Shown here piece by piece: positions 37,286-49,016 of a DNA stretch of 64,000 nt; position 1 is the stretch's first letter; each line of letters begins with the position of its first letter. Location of the stretch: contig JAGTXK010000187.1 of NCBI GenBank assembly GCA_019096195.1, forward strand, positions 248,001-312,000. The letters are read 5' to 3'. A model generated the notes under the pieces. It ran no database searches and was not told the origin of the DNA. It saw nothing but the letters and a program-made list of their open reading frames with translations. The position numbers and the translations under genes are program-made. The DNA comes from Boletus sp. NGJ. Its lineage: Eukaryota; Basidiomycota; Agaricomycetes; Boletales; Boletaceae.

Positions 37286-37296
37286 AGGTCTAACTT
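37286..37296 (+). other. E5 primer-binding site (self-priming type)
   Basis: AGGTCTAACTT, two bases after the 5' LTR, is the reverse complement of AAGTTAGACCT in the LTR. The 11-base match is at the spacing expected for an RNA 5' end that primes its own reverse transcription. Confidence 0.75.
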
Positions 37297-37593
37297 CTCT
37301 ACTTGAGGCTATCATTGTTATAGTCCTCCACCATTTCCTACTGACACCCCACCCTTGACCCTAGTTGGTGGCAATCTTGACCCAAGACCCCTCCCACTGA
37401 CGAACACCCCACCAATAACGAAGACTCATCATCTGACACTAACCTTGATCTACCATCCCAACAACAACAGGATGCAGCCTTTGAGTTATCATGAAAACTA
37501 TCAGTCGAATTACAACTCCCATGGACTCTGCCACCACTGTCCCCACTGATGGCAGTACCATTGTTTACACTTCCCCTGCCCTCACCATAGACC

Positions 37594-38475
37594 ATGTCCT
37601 TGACCAAGAAAACTGAACTCCGTATCAGTACCCCAGGCACCTATAATGGCTCCTTCAACACTGCCATACAGTGGTTGAACACTATACAGTTCTACATCTT
37701 CGTTAACAAAGAAGTATACAACAACAACAACAACAAGATCATCTTCGCTCTGTCTTACATGATGAAGAGATCAGCCCTCACTTAGGCCACCACCTACCGG
37801 CAGAACGCCATCTCGGGCACTGCCATCATGCTAGGAACCTTCGTCGACTTCGTCACCACCTTTGAAATGGCATTCAAGCACAAGGACACCACCAGAAATG
37901 CCATCACATGGTTATCAACCAAGCAAATGGCTAAGAAGCAGGATAACTCGTGCTCCCCCTCCCTCACCCAGTATATGTCTGAATTCCAGACTAATGTTAC
38001 CCTTGTAAAAATCACGGACCCGAACGTCCTCATCAGATATTTCTCCACTGGGATCCCACCGGGCCTTATGAGATGTATCATGTCCATGGACACTGTTCCG
38101 ATGACCATCAAAGACTAGTACTCCAAGGCCATCCACTTTCAGATCCAATGGGAAAGGGCCAACGAAATCACCAAGAGGAACAACAGATCCACCCTGTAGA
38201 TGTACTACCCCTTTGCCAATACCAACACCTTGACTAAAGCTCATGACCCCAATGCCATGGATGTTGATGCCGTCACCATTTCCAAATTAATCCCTGAAGA
38301 ACAAAAATGCTGCTTTGAAAAGAAGCTCTGCTTTCGCTGCCGACAACTGGATCATACCACCGCCACCTGCCCTGTCTTCACCACCAGCCATAAACCATTG
38401 AAACAGATTAAGGTAGTGGAAGTGGAAGAACCATCCGATGGAGAAACAATTGGACAGATCACTGCAGGTTTTTAA
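37594..38475 (+). pseudogene. E5 Gag region
   Basis: The N-terminal part reads TYNGSFNTAIQWLNTIQFYI (37650-37700), typical of Retrotrans_gag. It continues to a zinc knuckle, CFRCRQLDHTTATCPVF, at about 38330-38375. Fossil with a few breaks. Confidence 0.88.
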
Positions 38476-39041
38476 ACTGGGAAACATCTTCAACACATGT
38501 TTCCCCCCCTCTTAGTTGTGCCACTGTAACTGTAGGATCGACAATGAAAGGCATTTGAATTCCTGTCCAACTCATTGACACTACCCACACTAAGAAAGCC
38601 ATTGTTACGATTCTTACCTATGTTCTCCTTTTCCTCATCTGTCTCTGTCATCTTCTCTGTTTTCCCTTACCCTCTTCGTCCTTGTTCTGCTCATCAGACT
38701 ACTCACATCAGCCTGTTTAGGCCTCTGCTGACATATCTACCAGTTCCCCTTGGCCCTACCAGCTGATTACCTTTTACTTATAACTCATGCAAAACTTCTT
38801 TCATCTCCACTTTCCATTCCACGGAGTTCCATTGGTTTCTATACCTTACTCATTCCTTCCCATTATGGCTCACAGGCTCCCATGCCTTACTTATATAAAC
38901 TGAACCCTAAATACAATGTCCAACAAGTAGAACCTACTTGACCTACCTTGAATCTACTTGCACATTGTCCCCGGGATCTCTATGAGTCCTCGTCCTCCTC
39001 TTGACTAGACACTAGTCCTTTATCACTCGAACTCTGGTAGC

Positions 39042-42000
39042 TTGCTTAGGCTACTTGTCTTTGTGAGGCTCACCATAGTCCTCAACTCCTGCATAGGAAG
39101 ACCCTTCATATCTGCATCTCCAGTGGTCCTCAACACTGCACATCCCTCGTCGATGTCACCTAGTTGGTGTATGTCACCCTCAAGTCTACGACTGTCTCCC
39201 CCCGAGCCAGTCGTAACAGCCATCGACACCCAAGCCCTCATTGATAGTGGTGCAGAAATTTCCTGCATCGACTACCAATTCATCTGAAAACACAAACTAC
39301 AGACCACACACCTCCATACTTCCATCCATGTCAAGAACACCAACACCTTCCCCAATAGAAATGGGGATATCAAATTTACCTGTGATCTCTTCATACTAAT
39401 CAAGGGAGTTCACCTTTGAACTACATTCCACATCATCGTGTGTGGAAAAGAAAACATCATTCTCGGCCAACCATGGCTAAAACATCACAACCCAACCATC
39501 AACTGGGCTACAGGCACCCTCACCCTCAATAATACACTCAACCAAACCACCAATCTGTACTTCTCCTCTGCTCATTTGCCTACCCCATTGACCACACCTG
39601 ACCATGTTGACATTAATCTCACGACATGCTATCACCTACAAGGATTCCTCCAAAAGGAGACTGACAAGAAGGAATACCTCAGAAACACTAATGTCAACCA
39701 TGTAACTCATCAATTAATTCGTGGAGAGTACAAGACAGTTCCCCCATTGGTTGTTGCTAAAATTACTGTAGCAACAGAACTCGTGGAAGCTACTGAAAAG
39801 GCTAAGAAAAAACCAATACTACCCTTGGCCTACCGTGAATGCGTGTCCATCTTTTCCAAAGAAGCCACTGACCACGTACCCCCTTTCTGACCATATGATC
39901 ATGAGATCAACATCAAAGAAACCTTCATTCCCAAGATTGGGAAAGTCTACCCACTCTCCCCTCATGAACACAAGGTTACCGAAGACTTCATCGAGGAACA
40001 TCTCACCACTGGAAAAATCTGCCTGTCAAATCCCCCCCAAACATCACCCTTCTTCTTTGTCAAAAAGAAGAATGGCGACCTCCATCCCTGTCAGGACTAT
40101 CGATACATTAATGAACACACTGTCTGCAATGCTTACCCCCTCCCCCTTGTCTCAAACCTCATTGACAAACTAAAAGGTGCCACCACCTTCACTAAATTTG
40201 ATGTATGATGGGGGTATAATAATGTGCGCATTAAAGACAGCCATCAATGGAAAGCCACCTTCGTTACACACAAAGGACTCTACAAACCAACTGTCATGTT
40301 CTTCAGGTTGTGTAACTCCCCAGCCACGTTTCAACAGTTCATGAATGACTCCTTCTGTGACATGATCGCCGAAGGATGGCTTATCATCTATATGGGCAAC
40401 CTTCTCATCTTTTCTCTAGATGATAATGTTCATACCAAATTCACCAAATGCATCCTATGCTGCATGATGGAACTGGACCTCCATCTCAAACTAGAAAAAT
40501 GCATGTTTGCCACCTCTGAAGTGGAATACCTCAGCATGATCGTCCAACCCAACCACATCGCTATGGATCCTGTCAAACTCGATGGCATCGCCAAATGGTC
40601 CGAACTGACCAAAGTAACTGGGGTCTGCTTCTTCCTTGGGTTTGCCAATTTCTACCAGCATTTTATCCCTGACTATTCAACCATTGCCCATCCACTCATC
40701 GATCTCACCAAACTCAACCACCCATGGAATTGGTCCCCTGAATGCCAACATGCCTTTGACCACCTTAAACACCTCTTTCTCTCCAAACCTGTACTTCACC
40801 TCCCTGACTTCACCTCTCCCTTCACCATCGCCACTGACGCCTCAAAGTACGCAACAGGGGCCATACTTCTTCAAACCGACATTAATGGTAATTGGCACCC
40901 CTGCTCCTATCTCTCTGAGTCCTTTTCACCCACCAAATGAAATTATGACATCTATGACTGCAAACTCCTTGTGGTCATCTGTGCCTTGAAAGTCTAGCGA
41001 CACTACCTTTATGGTTCCCCTTTCCCTGTCCAAGTTCTCACCAACCACAGAAACCTCCTCTATTTCCACTCCCCCCAAAACCTCAACTTTTGCCAAGCTT
41101 GCTGGCTTCTTGACCTCGCCAACTTTGACCTTAAGATTCTCCATGTCGCTGGAAAACTCCTTGCAGGTCCGGACGCCCTCTCCCACCATCCTGATCTCCT
41201 CCCCTCTCTCGACACTGACAACACGGGTGTTACACTCCTTCCCCTGTCCATGTTTGTCAACCTCATTGATACCTTGCTTGCGCAAACAATCTCCTCATCC
41301 TCTGCATTGGATCCTCTTGTTCTCCAACACTTGCAATGTACCGACCCAACCCTCCCCACCTCCCTCCGTGCCACCCTCTCGAACTGGTCCTACACTAATG
41401 GTATCTTCACCTACCACAATCATGTCTACATCCCCCCTGATGACACCCTTCACTGGTTGGTCCTTCACTGCTGTCATGACCATGAGTCCGCTGGCCACCC
41501 TGGCTACCTGAAAACCCACCAACTTGTCTCCGCCAAATTCTGGTGGCCCAGTCTTGCCTTCTACATCCATGCCTATATTGCGGGTGGTCCCTTGTGTCAG
41601 CAGTGTAAAACCAACACACACCCTTCTGTCCCTCCCCTCACTTCCATCTGTTCCACCACATCACTCCCATTCCATCAAATCTCTTGCAACCTCATCACCT
41701 CCCTCCCTCTGTCCAGCAGTTTTGATTCCCTTTTGGTCATGGTTGACCATGGGCTTACAAAGGGGGTAATTCTCTGCCCCACTAACAAATCCATCACCAC
41801 AGAAGGAATAGCCACCCTCTTTTTCCATAAAGTCTACCTTCAATTCAGACTCTACAACAAGATTATCACCAACCAAGGACCACAATTTGCTTCCACCTTT
41901 GCCCGAGAGTTGGGAAAACTCCTCAAATATGACCTCTCCCTATCCACTGTGTATCATCCCCAATCAGACAGTGAAACAGAACAAGTGAACCAAGAAATTG

Positions 42001-42194
42001 AAACCTATCTGCGGATATTCTGTGGAAATGAACCCACTACATGGGCTGAGAAGATCTTCCATGTCAAATTTACACATAACCACCAACCCCACTCTGTGAC
42101 CGGGAAATCCCCATTCTTCCTTCTCATGGGATACAAACTCCACACCCTACCTACAGTGATCTCCAACTCTTCTATCCCCTCCTTAGAAGAATGA
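39042..42194 (+). pseudogene. E5 protease, RT, RNase H and integrase region
   Basis: The protease has ALIDSGAEISCIDYQFI (39230-39285). RT spans about 39890-40700 with FFVKKKNGDLHPCQDYRYIN and FFRLCNSPATFQQFMND. RNase H has TIATDASKYATGAILLQ at about 40830. Integrase is an open stretch of 314 residues (41250-42194) with H2C2 cysteines near 41590-41610, MVDHGLTKGVILCPTNKSI, and the core segment [19 protein letters not shown]. Broken. Confidence 0.9.
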
Positions 42195-42328
42195 ATCCAG
42201 AAGCTGTCAGCAGCATGCAAAGAAGCCTTGGCTGCTCATGAATTGGCTTGACAGGTCATGGCGACACATACCAGATGATTCTTCACCCCATTCATGAAAG
42301 GAGATTGTATGTGGCTAGAAGCCAAGAA

Positions 42329-43225
42329 TGTTATGGTTACAGAAGGGGGTACATTTTTTTCTCTCCCTTCACCTCCTCCGGGATTATGGGACGACCTCTT
42401 CCTCAACTCTGACCAGGGATTCCCCTGCGACACCCATGCAGGCATCGCCTTATCTGGAACTCCCCTTCTAGGCGATGCACCACTATGGCTGTGACACAGC
42501 CCATTCTATTTCACTTCACATGCATTTCACCTTTTGATCTGATCATAGACATTGCCTCCTTGGCTGTGTTCTCTCACACATAGCCCAGTATTCCATCTTC
42601 TTCATTTGACTGATGATATGATCTCTTATGGTAATATTCCAGTATTACCATATATGATATGAATCCTGCCCTGAATAGGGAAGGCCTATTTATATAGGCG
42701 TCTGCCCTTCATGTAAACCCCAACCTAGATCTACACAACTTCCTGTGTAATCTACCAGCTCTCCCAGCTCTCGGTTCCACTTCACCTCAGAAGCCTGCTT
42801 CCACTCTGGAGGTGATCACCACAGTGCTTGTGATCATCTCCCTCATCACTTCGCACTTGTGTGGCCTTGTTGCTGTCTGCTCATCTCACTAGATGGCAAC
42901 TCTAACACCAACAGAGGTTGGTCCATGTAAGCCCAGGACTCTGCCACTGGTACTGTATTGGTCAGGACTCCACCACTGACCCCTGTATAGGATAGGTCTG
43001 CCCTTCCATCAGATCATGCCACCATCCTCAAAGTCTGAGGCTCCACCATCAGTCATAGAGTAGCAGTTCCAATCCCAAGGGAGGCTCTATGTTAAAGCTA
43101 GCCATTGGTCCCCAGTCTGAGAAACCATTGGGCCTCAGGAGGTATTTTCCCCTCAAGTCCAGCTAGTCCAGTAATCACACAGGGTTGATTACTCGGGAAC
43201 GTGTCACTTGTTACCTGGTGTAACA
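42329..43225 (+). repeat. Solo LTR D inside E5
   Basis: 897 bp starting TGTTATGGTTACAGAAGGGG and ending GGTGTAACA, flanked by the exact duplication AAGAA (42324-42328 and 43226-43230). It has no internal element sequence. It is related to LTRs A-C, nearest to C. E5 coding resumes directly after the duplication. TATTTATATAGG and then AACCTAGATCT are present near 42690-42735. Confidence 0.93.
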
Positions 43226-43429
43226 AAGAATCTGAAACACTCAGTCACCAACCCAAAATTCGCAGCAAAACAAGAAGGACCTTTCACCATCACTGATGTC
43301 CTATCTCCTATCATTTATAAACTATGACTTCTAAAAACCTGGAAGATCCACCCCATCTTCCACGCCTCATTGCTATCCCCCTGCCAAGAAAACACCACTT
43401 ATGGTCGACACTTCTCTAAATCCCCACCT

Positions 43430-43600
43430 GATCTTATTGCAGGGGAAGAAGAATACAAAATAGATAAGGTCTTATGACATCGCAGAACTCTATCCAAATG
43501 TTCCTTCCTGATCCAATGGAAGGGTTACTCCACCAAAGAAGATCCCTGGGTTCCTGAGCAGAATCTGAGAAATGCCAAGTCCACTCTTGACAACTATAAG
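43430..43600 (+). pseudogene. E5 chromodomain remnant
   Basis: After solo LTR D the frame gives EEEYKIDKV, FLIQWKGYSTKED and NLRNAKSTLDNYK. This is the chromodomain core with its following helix. Broken. Confidence 0.85.
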
Positions 43601-43602
43601 AA

Positions 43603-44388
43603 ATGTCACTCCAGAATGTTCCCCCTGGCTACCTCTTCCAAACCCAAATGATGACCATCCCTACTTCCCCATCCCAGGTCAACAACTCCATCCACAACCA
43701 CTATGCCTCTCAGTCCCCTACTTCTTTTTCACCACCTACTTGTCATTATGATCTCAGTACTGCTACTTCCTCCCCTTCGTCATTATCCTCGTCTACACTC
43801 CCTTGTGACATCATTTCTCACACTACTTCTCCTTTCACACCTTCTCCCCACCATACACCTTCTTCACCTTGCACACCAACTCCGGTTTCTCTATCATCCA
43901 TCCCATCCGTTGTAGCAGTAGACGTCCCCATCTATGCCTTCCATCTCCATGATGACTTTCCTAATCTCGCAGCAATCTTCTGCCTCATTGACAATTTGGA
44001 AAACCTACATATGGCCATCATGCTCGGCACCCATCTGGACTACGTGTCCCCTCTTTACTCCCTATACAAAGCATATCTCCAATGCACCCAACTTGAAACC
44101 CTGGCTGTCCAACCAACCACCCAAGCAAACTCCTCTCTCACCCAAGTACACCTTTGCAGAATCTGCAGCAAGCTGAAGGCCACATTATGTAATGCCCTTC
44201 ATCAGATGGATGCCATTGAACTGCTTGACGATCTAGACTGGTACATGCGTGAACTTGCTGATTGCCCCACTCACCCTACCACCCTGAACCCTCCTGCCCT
44301 AGAGGAACAACTCTCTGACCAACCATCAGACATGCCATCCACATCCTCCACCCCTCTCGATGCTGAGGAATTAGATCTCCTCAAATGA
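43603..44388 (+). CDS. E5 extra frame after the chromodomain (ORF3)
   Basis: This is a 261-residue open frame from ATG at 43603 and the most complete example of ORF3 in the window. It has a Ser/Thr/Pro-rich first third, then a helical-looking middle (about residues 115-225) with VYLC-like CRICSKLKATLCNAL, then an acidic tail ending DAEELDLLK. Just downstream, in another register, lies a zinc-knuckle-like CYQCHQLRHIHTQC (about 44455-44510). It sits between chromodomain and 3' LTR, as in E1-E3. Its role is unknown; an accessory nucleic-acid-binding protein is one possibility. As part of a broken element it is treated as a fossil. Confidence 0.6.
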   Translation: MSLQNVPPGYLFQTQMMTIPTSPSQVNNSIHNHYASQSPTSFSPPTCHYDLSTATSSPSSLSSSTLPCDIISHTTSPFTPSPHHTPSSPCTPTPVSLSSIPSVVAVDVPIYAFHLHDDFPNLAAIFCLIDNLENLHMAIMLGTHLDYVSPLYSLYKAYLQCTQLETLAVQPTTQANSSLTQVHLCRICSKLKATLCNALHQMDAIELLDDLDWYMRELADCPTHPTTLNPPALEEQLSDQPSDMPSTSSTPLDAEELDLLK

Positions 44389-44894
44389 GTAGAAGCCCAT
44401 TGGAGTGGTTACAACAGAAGGATGCCCCTGGGACCAAGTCACCCTTGCTACACGGAAATCTGTTATCAATGTCACCAACTCAGGCACATTCATACACAAT
44501 GCTGGTTCTACTAATCCCCCAACAGCCTACATTGGGAACCAAACCATGTCTCCACACGGTGCCCTCTCCATCATCATCCCAATCCACCATCTCCTTCCAC
44601 CTCACCATCCTTGTCCTCCTCCTCTCGTTGTGGTCATCAGTCGTTCCCCTCTCTTCCCGCATGTCATGATCTCCCACCACACTCTATCCACCATACTCCC
44701 CATCATCCCACTCATTTCACATATTGAAGGGAATAACCCTCGAACATTGCAACACCCTCGCCAATGTAGACTATTGCAATGACCCTGACATCCTGGATAG
44801 CACGGCAATGAGCAACATCACTGGATCCCTCTGCAGATCATACCAGAGTTTGGATTAGTTCGAAGTGGATACTTCAAATATACTGTGAGGGTAA

Positions 44895-45440
44895 TGTTAC
44901 GATCCATCTTTTCCTCTCCACTTTTCCTTTCATCACGACTCTTGTATACTCCTCTATGCCTTCCTCTTCCTCCTCGAACTATTACCATGCTGAGCTGTCT
45001 AGGCCCCATTCAGCTACTGCATGTTCCAGGAATGTTCCATTCTGCAGCACTTCTTTCAATAGAATGTTCTATAGAGAATGTCTTCTCATCTTCTCTTCTA
45101 TTCCACAACATTCTCTGACCCTCTTTGCTGACTCAACATTATTCCATCCCATTCTCTTAGCTTCCATAGGCCTACATATATAAACCCTTTGACCTCCCAT
45201 GTAAACTCTAAGTTAGACCTATGCAATCTAACCTGCTCTTCCTCCGGGATCTCTGAGAGTCCTCACCTCACTCTTGACCAGGTGCTTCCTTGACTGTTGA
45301 CAACAAACTTGTTTGTCAACTCAGGACATTTGTTCCTCCTCGATACTCCAGTAGTCTCATCACTACTTGTCCCATTGCTCATTAGTTACGAGGCAATTAC
45401 CTTGTATTAATGACTACTTCTACCCAAGATGGTTGTAACA
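44895..45440 (+). repeat. E5 3' LTR
   Basis: 546 bp pairing with 36737-37283. It is preceded by GAGGGTAA, the same short purine-rich lead-in seen before LTRs A and B. Confidence 0.92.
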
Positions 45441-45445
45441 CTGCT

Positions 45446-46908
45446 CATCATTGCAGAGCTCCTACCCCCTGGATTCCATTCAAAACCCTTTCCTGCATTC
45501 AGCTTCATGGTGCAATCCACTTTGGGTTTCAAGCCACAAGCAACAAGCACCCCTTCTTTCACATTCAGCTGCCAGTCACAGTTCAGACGTTGAACCCAAG
45601 CAGCAAGGTGTTCATATTCCTGCACTCAGTATTTATTATGAGTACAATACATATTCAAGTTATTTTCTGTCACTACCACCACTACATCATCCAATGAAGG
45701 ACATTGTTGCAAAATGGGTCACCAAGTTCATGCTTTGGGTCATTGAGTATGAGAAATTGCCCAAAATGCAGATCAAAGTATGAGTGCCACCCACCCTCAA
45801 TATTCTCAAGCGTCTCTATGCCGATATCCACTACTGCATAGATGCACCTCCTGAGCCAAAGGATGATAATGAAGTCAATATTGATGTTGGTGATGTCAAC
45901 ATTTGTGTTACCATGAAAGGCAAGGGCAAAATGCCATCCACCAGGTCACCTGTCACAGTACCAACTGCATCCACAACTGGCAATGCAGCTACTGCACATT
46001 CATCCAGTTCTGTGAAGGAGGTTTCATCTTCCACTGCAAACAGTTCTATGAAATTTGCAGTCATGTTCACACTGCAGTCAATCTTAGATGACATCAAGGC
46101 AAACCAAGACAAGCTCGAGGCTTTCACTAGCAAAGGCCTCATCCTTAACAAACCCCATTGGTTGAAGAGAAATGACCTCATCCACTGGGACAATGTTTTA
46201 TATATCCCAAATGTTCAGATGCTCCAAGATCATATAATCAAGTCTGCTCATGAGAGCAAAGAAAGACATCACAGCGTTAAGGTAACCCATGATTTAATTA
46301 AGAAAGAGTATTATTGGTTGCATTTGTGGAAGGATATTAAGTGCTTTATCACTCAATGTAGTCACTGTGTCCCAAGATATGCAAACTGTTCTTAAGAACC
46401 TTGTATTACTTCTGTGCACCCCCTGCTGCTTATTCCTGCTGGTGAAACCAATTGTTTTGACTTGCTGATCCATCCACTGGCCCACTTACTGACTGTACCT
46501 ATGCCCACTCTCCCAAAGCCTCCAGCCATGTCATGACCTACAACCAACCCCACTTCCATGCAACCTTATCCACTGAACAACCAAGCAGGCCCATCACAGA
46601 ATGTTAACCCATTGCCAGTGGGTGGATCCATTGCTAAGCCCATTGCAGCATTAGTGCCACCAATGGAAGAACTATCTCTTGGACCTAATATCAGTCCCAA
46701 CACTTCAGGAATGTTTGGAGGTCAAGGCATCCCTATGGACATTGGCCAGTTAGCACTCCAGAATCAAATGTTATCCTCTACACACTGTACAATGTCATCC
46801 ACCCCCATTCTAGGTGGTGACTCAGACTATGCTACTCTATACCCATTGCCTCCAACTCCCACTATGCATTCTACATCTGCACCCCTACCATCATCTCCAA
46901 CATCCTCT
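45446..46908 (+). pseudogene. E7 interior: Ser/Thr-rich frame with integrase-type zinc-binding remnant
   Basis: One open stretch of 203 residues (45784-46395) begins with KRLYADIHYCIDAPPEP and has a Ser/Thr-rich middle. It ends in what looks like an integrase H2C2 zinc-binding module: H-H-S-V-K-V-T-H-D-L-I-K-K-E-Y-Y-W-L followed by CFITQCSHC. Nothing like an integrase core, RT or RNase H follows. A Pro/Ser-rich stretch at 46558-46908 precedes E6, and its continuation lies at 54199-54580. Fossil with a few breaks; function unknown. Confidence 0.55.
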
Positions 46909-46913
46909 GCAAT

Positions 46914-47494
46914 TGTTAAGAACAGACAACTCCGATGCAACTCCGAAGGACTGGAGTTACTTGAGAGTGTTGGGACTTGGCTTCACCTTATGTGGTGTGC
47001 CCTTGCTCAAGTCTGATGTCCCAGGTTTCAAGGACGTAGTAAGATCAGAGGTTTAGACTTGATGTGGTCGAACATCAAGTCGAGCAGAGGATCAGAGTGA
47101 GTCGTCAAGACTCAGACAGAGGACAGGAGTGGTGTTCAGAGTTGATATTCAAACTAACTTTACAAGAGTAGTAGCAAAGGTTTATATATGATCAGAAATG
47201 AGATTACTAACGGAGTTCATAAGGTGTAATGAGTAAGTAGTAGCTGAGTAATTAGAAACAGAGATGGGACCTCACCGGAGCAGTGCTCCTAAGCGAGACA
47301 GACACTGGATCGGAGACAGCTATGAAGCGGGACTAAGACAGATGAGTAGGATATAGCTTTATGTATGAATGAGGAAGTAGGAATACTATGTGGGGTGAGT
47401 TACAAGTTCAAGGGTATGAAAGCATACTCTGAGGGGGCCGGAGTTATGGACAGAGGTCCGGAGTTGGACTTGTCGAGTTGCATAGGATATGACA
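46914..47494 (-). repeat. E6 3' LTR (left)
   Basis: 581 bp. ATATTCAAACT at 47145-47155 (plus strand) is the reverse complement of the plus-strand sequence at 53599-53609 beside the other LTR. A purine tract (minus AAGAGGGGGTTAC) abuts its inner edge at about 47495-47507. Confidence 0.92.
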
Positions 47495-47650
47495 GTAACC
47501 CCCTCTTAGGCTTGAACCCCTGAAGGCCTAGATGAGAGACAATGCAGAGTGGGGGGAAATCGGAGTGGAGGAAAAAATTGGAGTCTGAAAAAAGGATACA
47601 AAGGGCAAGGGTGTGCCCCAGCCAATTCCACATTACCCTTATTCCCTGCC

Positions 47651-48303
47651 ATGTCCGACCTCAACAACATCAAGGAGTGGTCTGACAAGTGTATTGTGGA
47701 GAACAAGGACGATGATGAGGAGGTCAGTGTGGCCAAGTATGCTGAACGGCAGAGATGAGTGTGGGCCCGGAAAGAGGAGGCAGAGAGGAGGGCATGTAAG
47801 GAGGCTGAGCAGAAGGTGCACAAGGAGGAAGAGAAGGTGCACCATGAGGCCAAGGAGGAGGCCATACACAGGGTGAGTCGCATTAACCGGAGTTCAACAA
47901 AACTAACTGGACTTCACAGGTGGAGGAGGTTAGGGTGTGTCAAAGCATCAAACAGGGGAAGAAGAGGGAGGCAGCAGAGCAGTCGTGCATCCGCTGCGAC
48001 AACCGGGGCCTTGAGTGTGTGCTCAGCCCCGGGAAGTCAAAGTCATGTGTCGAGTGTCACAATGCGAAAGCAAAGAATGAGTGGCCCAGCAAGGAGCAGC
48101 CGGAGAAGTGGAAGAAGAAGTGGAGGGTGGAGACCAGCAAGGCAGGGCCTAGCGGCTCCAACATGGACAAAGCAGCACCAGGGGTGCTACTGGGGCTAAC
48201 AGAGATCCTTCAGGAGATCTGGAATGCCCTGAGGTCCCAGAACAGGTGTTTGGAGTGGCAGAATGTGCTGCTAGAGCACCTGGTCAACCTGAAGGTGGAG
48301 TAG
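47651..48303 (+). CDS. Antisense zinc-cluster/coiled-coil frame carried by E6
   Basis: On the strand opposite to Pol, between the chromodomain end and the LTR, lies a coding-like region. It starts ATG at 47651 with an acidic opening and a charged coiled-coil (EEEKVHHEAKEEA), then a gap with classic GTGAGT...CACAG edges (47873-47919). A cysteine cluster follows at about 47975-48080 (SCIRCDNRGLECVLSPGKS, then SCVECHNAKAK) and a helical C-terminus (LGLTEILQEIWNAL) ending at 48303. The spacing C-x2-C-x6-C...C-x2-C resembles fungal Zn2Cys6 clusters. A DNA-binding role is an inference. It lies within a broken element and is treated as a fossil. Confidence 0.6.
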
Positions 48304-48559
48304 GTGTATGGGAGTTGGGAGTCAGGCTTGGAGGAGATAGGGGAAGGGGAAGAGGCAGAGGCAGAGAAGGAGTTGGCGGGGTTGGCTGTGAAGGAAATCA
48401 AGGAGGGAAATGAGGAGACAGAGGAGAATGAAGGAGAGGAGGAGGAAATACTGTAGTGTAGTATAGTCCTACTTTTTCTTCAATATATTTCCTTGTCCAA
48501 TCATGCAGAATGAGATCTGGGCTTATCTGGATAGTGGGTGTGATAGTCCAAGATGAGTT

Positions 48560-48745
48560 CAGAGGCATGACTGAGCTCGGTGGCTAACAACCAAGAAGTC
48601 TCTTCATCTGTCCCTTTGTAACCGGACCAATGGACGAGGTATAGGAGTTTGCAGTTCCGGCAACGTCAATCTATCTTGGAATCGAGGATCTCTGAAACTT
48701 CATACTCTGGTTCTCCGTCTACTTCAACCAGAGGTGGCAGAGATT
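48560..48745 (-). pseudogene. E6 chromodomain remnant
   Basis: The minus-strand reading gives YEVSEILDSKID then LLYLVHWSGYKGTDEETSW and LATEL, a clear chromodomain with its aromatic residues. It lies directly after the integrase C-terminal region. Confidence 0.85.
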
Positions 48746-49016
48746 GTACCCGGTTAGGTATGATGTTGGGTATGAAGGGTTCTAATTGTGAGACATGAAA
48801 GACCAGATGAATGGACTTCATTGACTCAGGGAGTCAGAGTGTGAAGGAGTGAGAGCCTGCCTGTGCAATGATTGAATAGGGCCCTAGGTTCTTCTTGGAG
48901 AGTTTCTTCAAAGGCCTAGTAGAGTGGAAGTACTTGGCTTTCACAAAGATTGGGTCATCAACTTTGAAGTCCAGTGCCGGAGATCGCCTAGCATCTGCAG
49001 GTCCTTGGTAACACTT

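Larger units (their letters stand above)
36737..45440 (+). mobile_element. E5: chromodomain Ty3/gypsy with 0.55-kb LTRs
   Basis: An 8.7-kb plus-strand element with LTRs 36737-37283 and 44895-45440. Both start TGTTAC and end GGTTGTAACA, and are roughly 93% identical by eye. The target duplication CTGCT is exact (36732-36736 and 45441-45445). Order: LTR, primer site, Gag, CCHC, protease, RT, RNase H, integrase, chromodomain, extra ORF3, LTR. Solo LTR D (42329-43225) is inserted between integrase and chromodomain. It has about ten breaks apart from that insertion. It lies within E7, so is younger than E7. Confidence 0.93.

Noticed and set aside
43603-44388. Open frame of 261 codons as a host gene
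   Set aside because: It lies between the chromodomain and 3' LTR of E5, inside the CTGCT duplications, so it belongs to the element.
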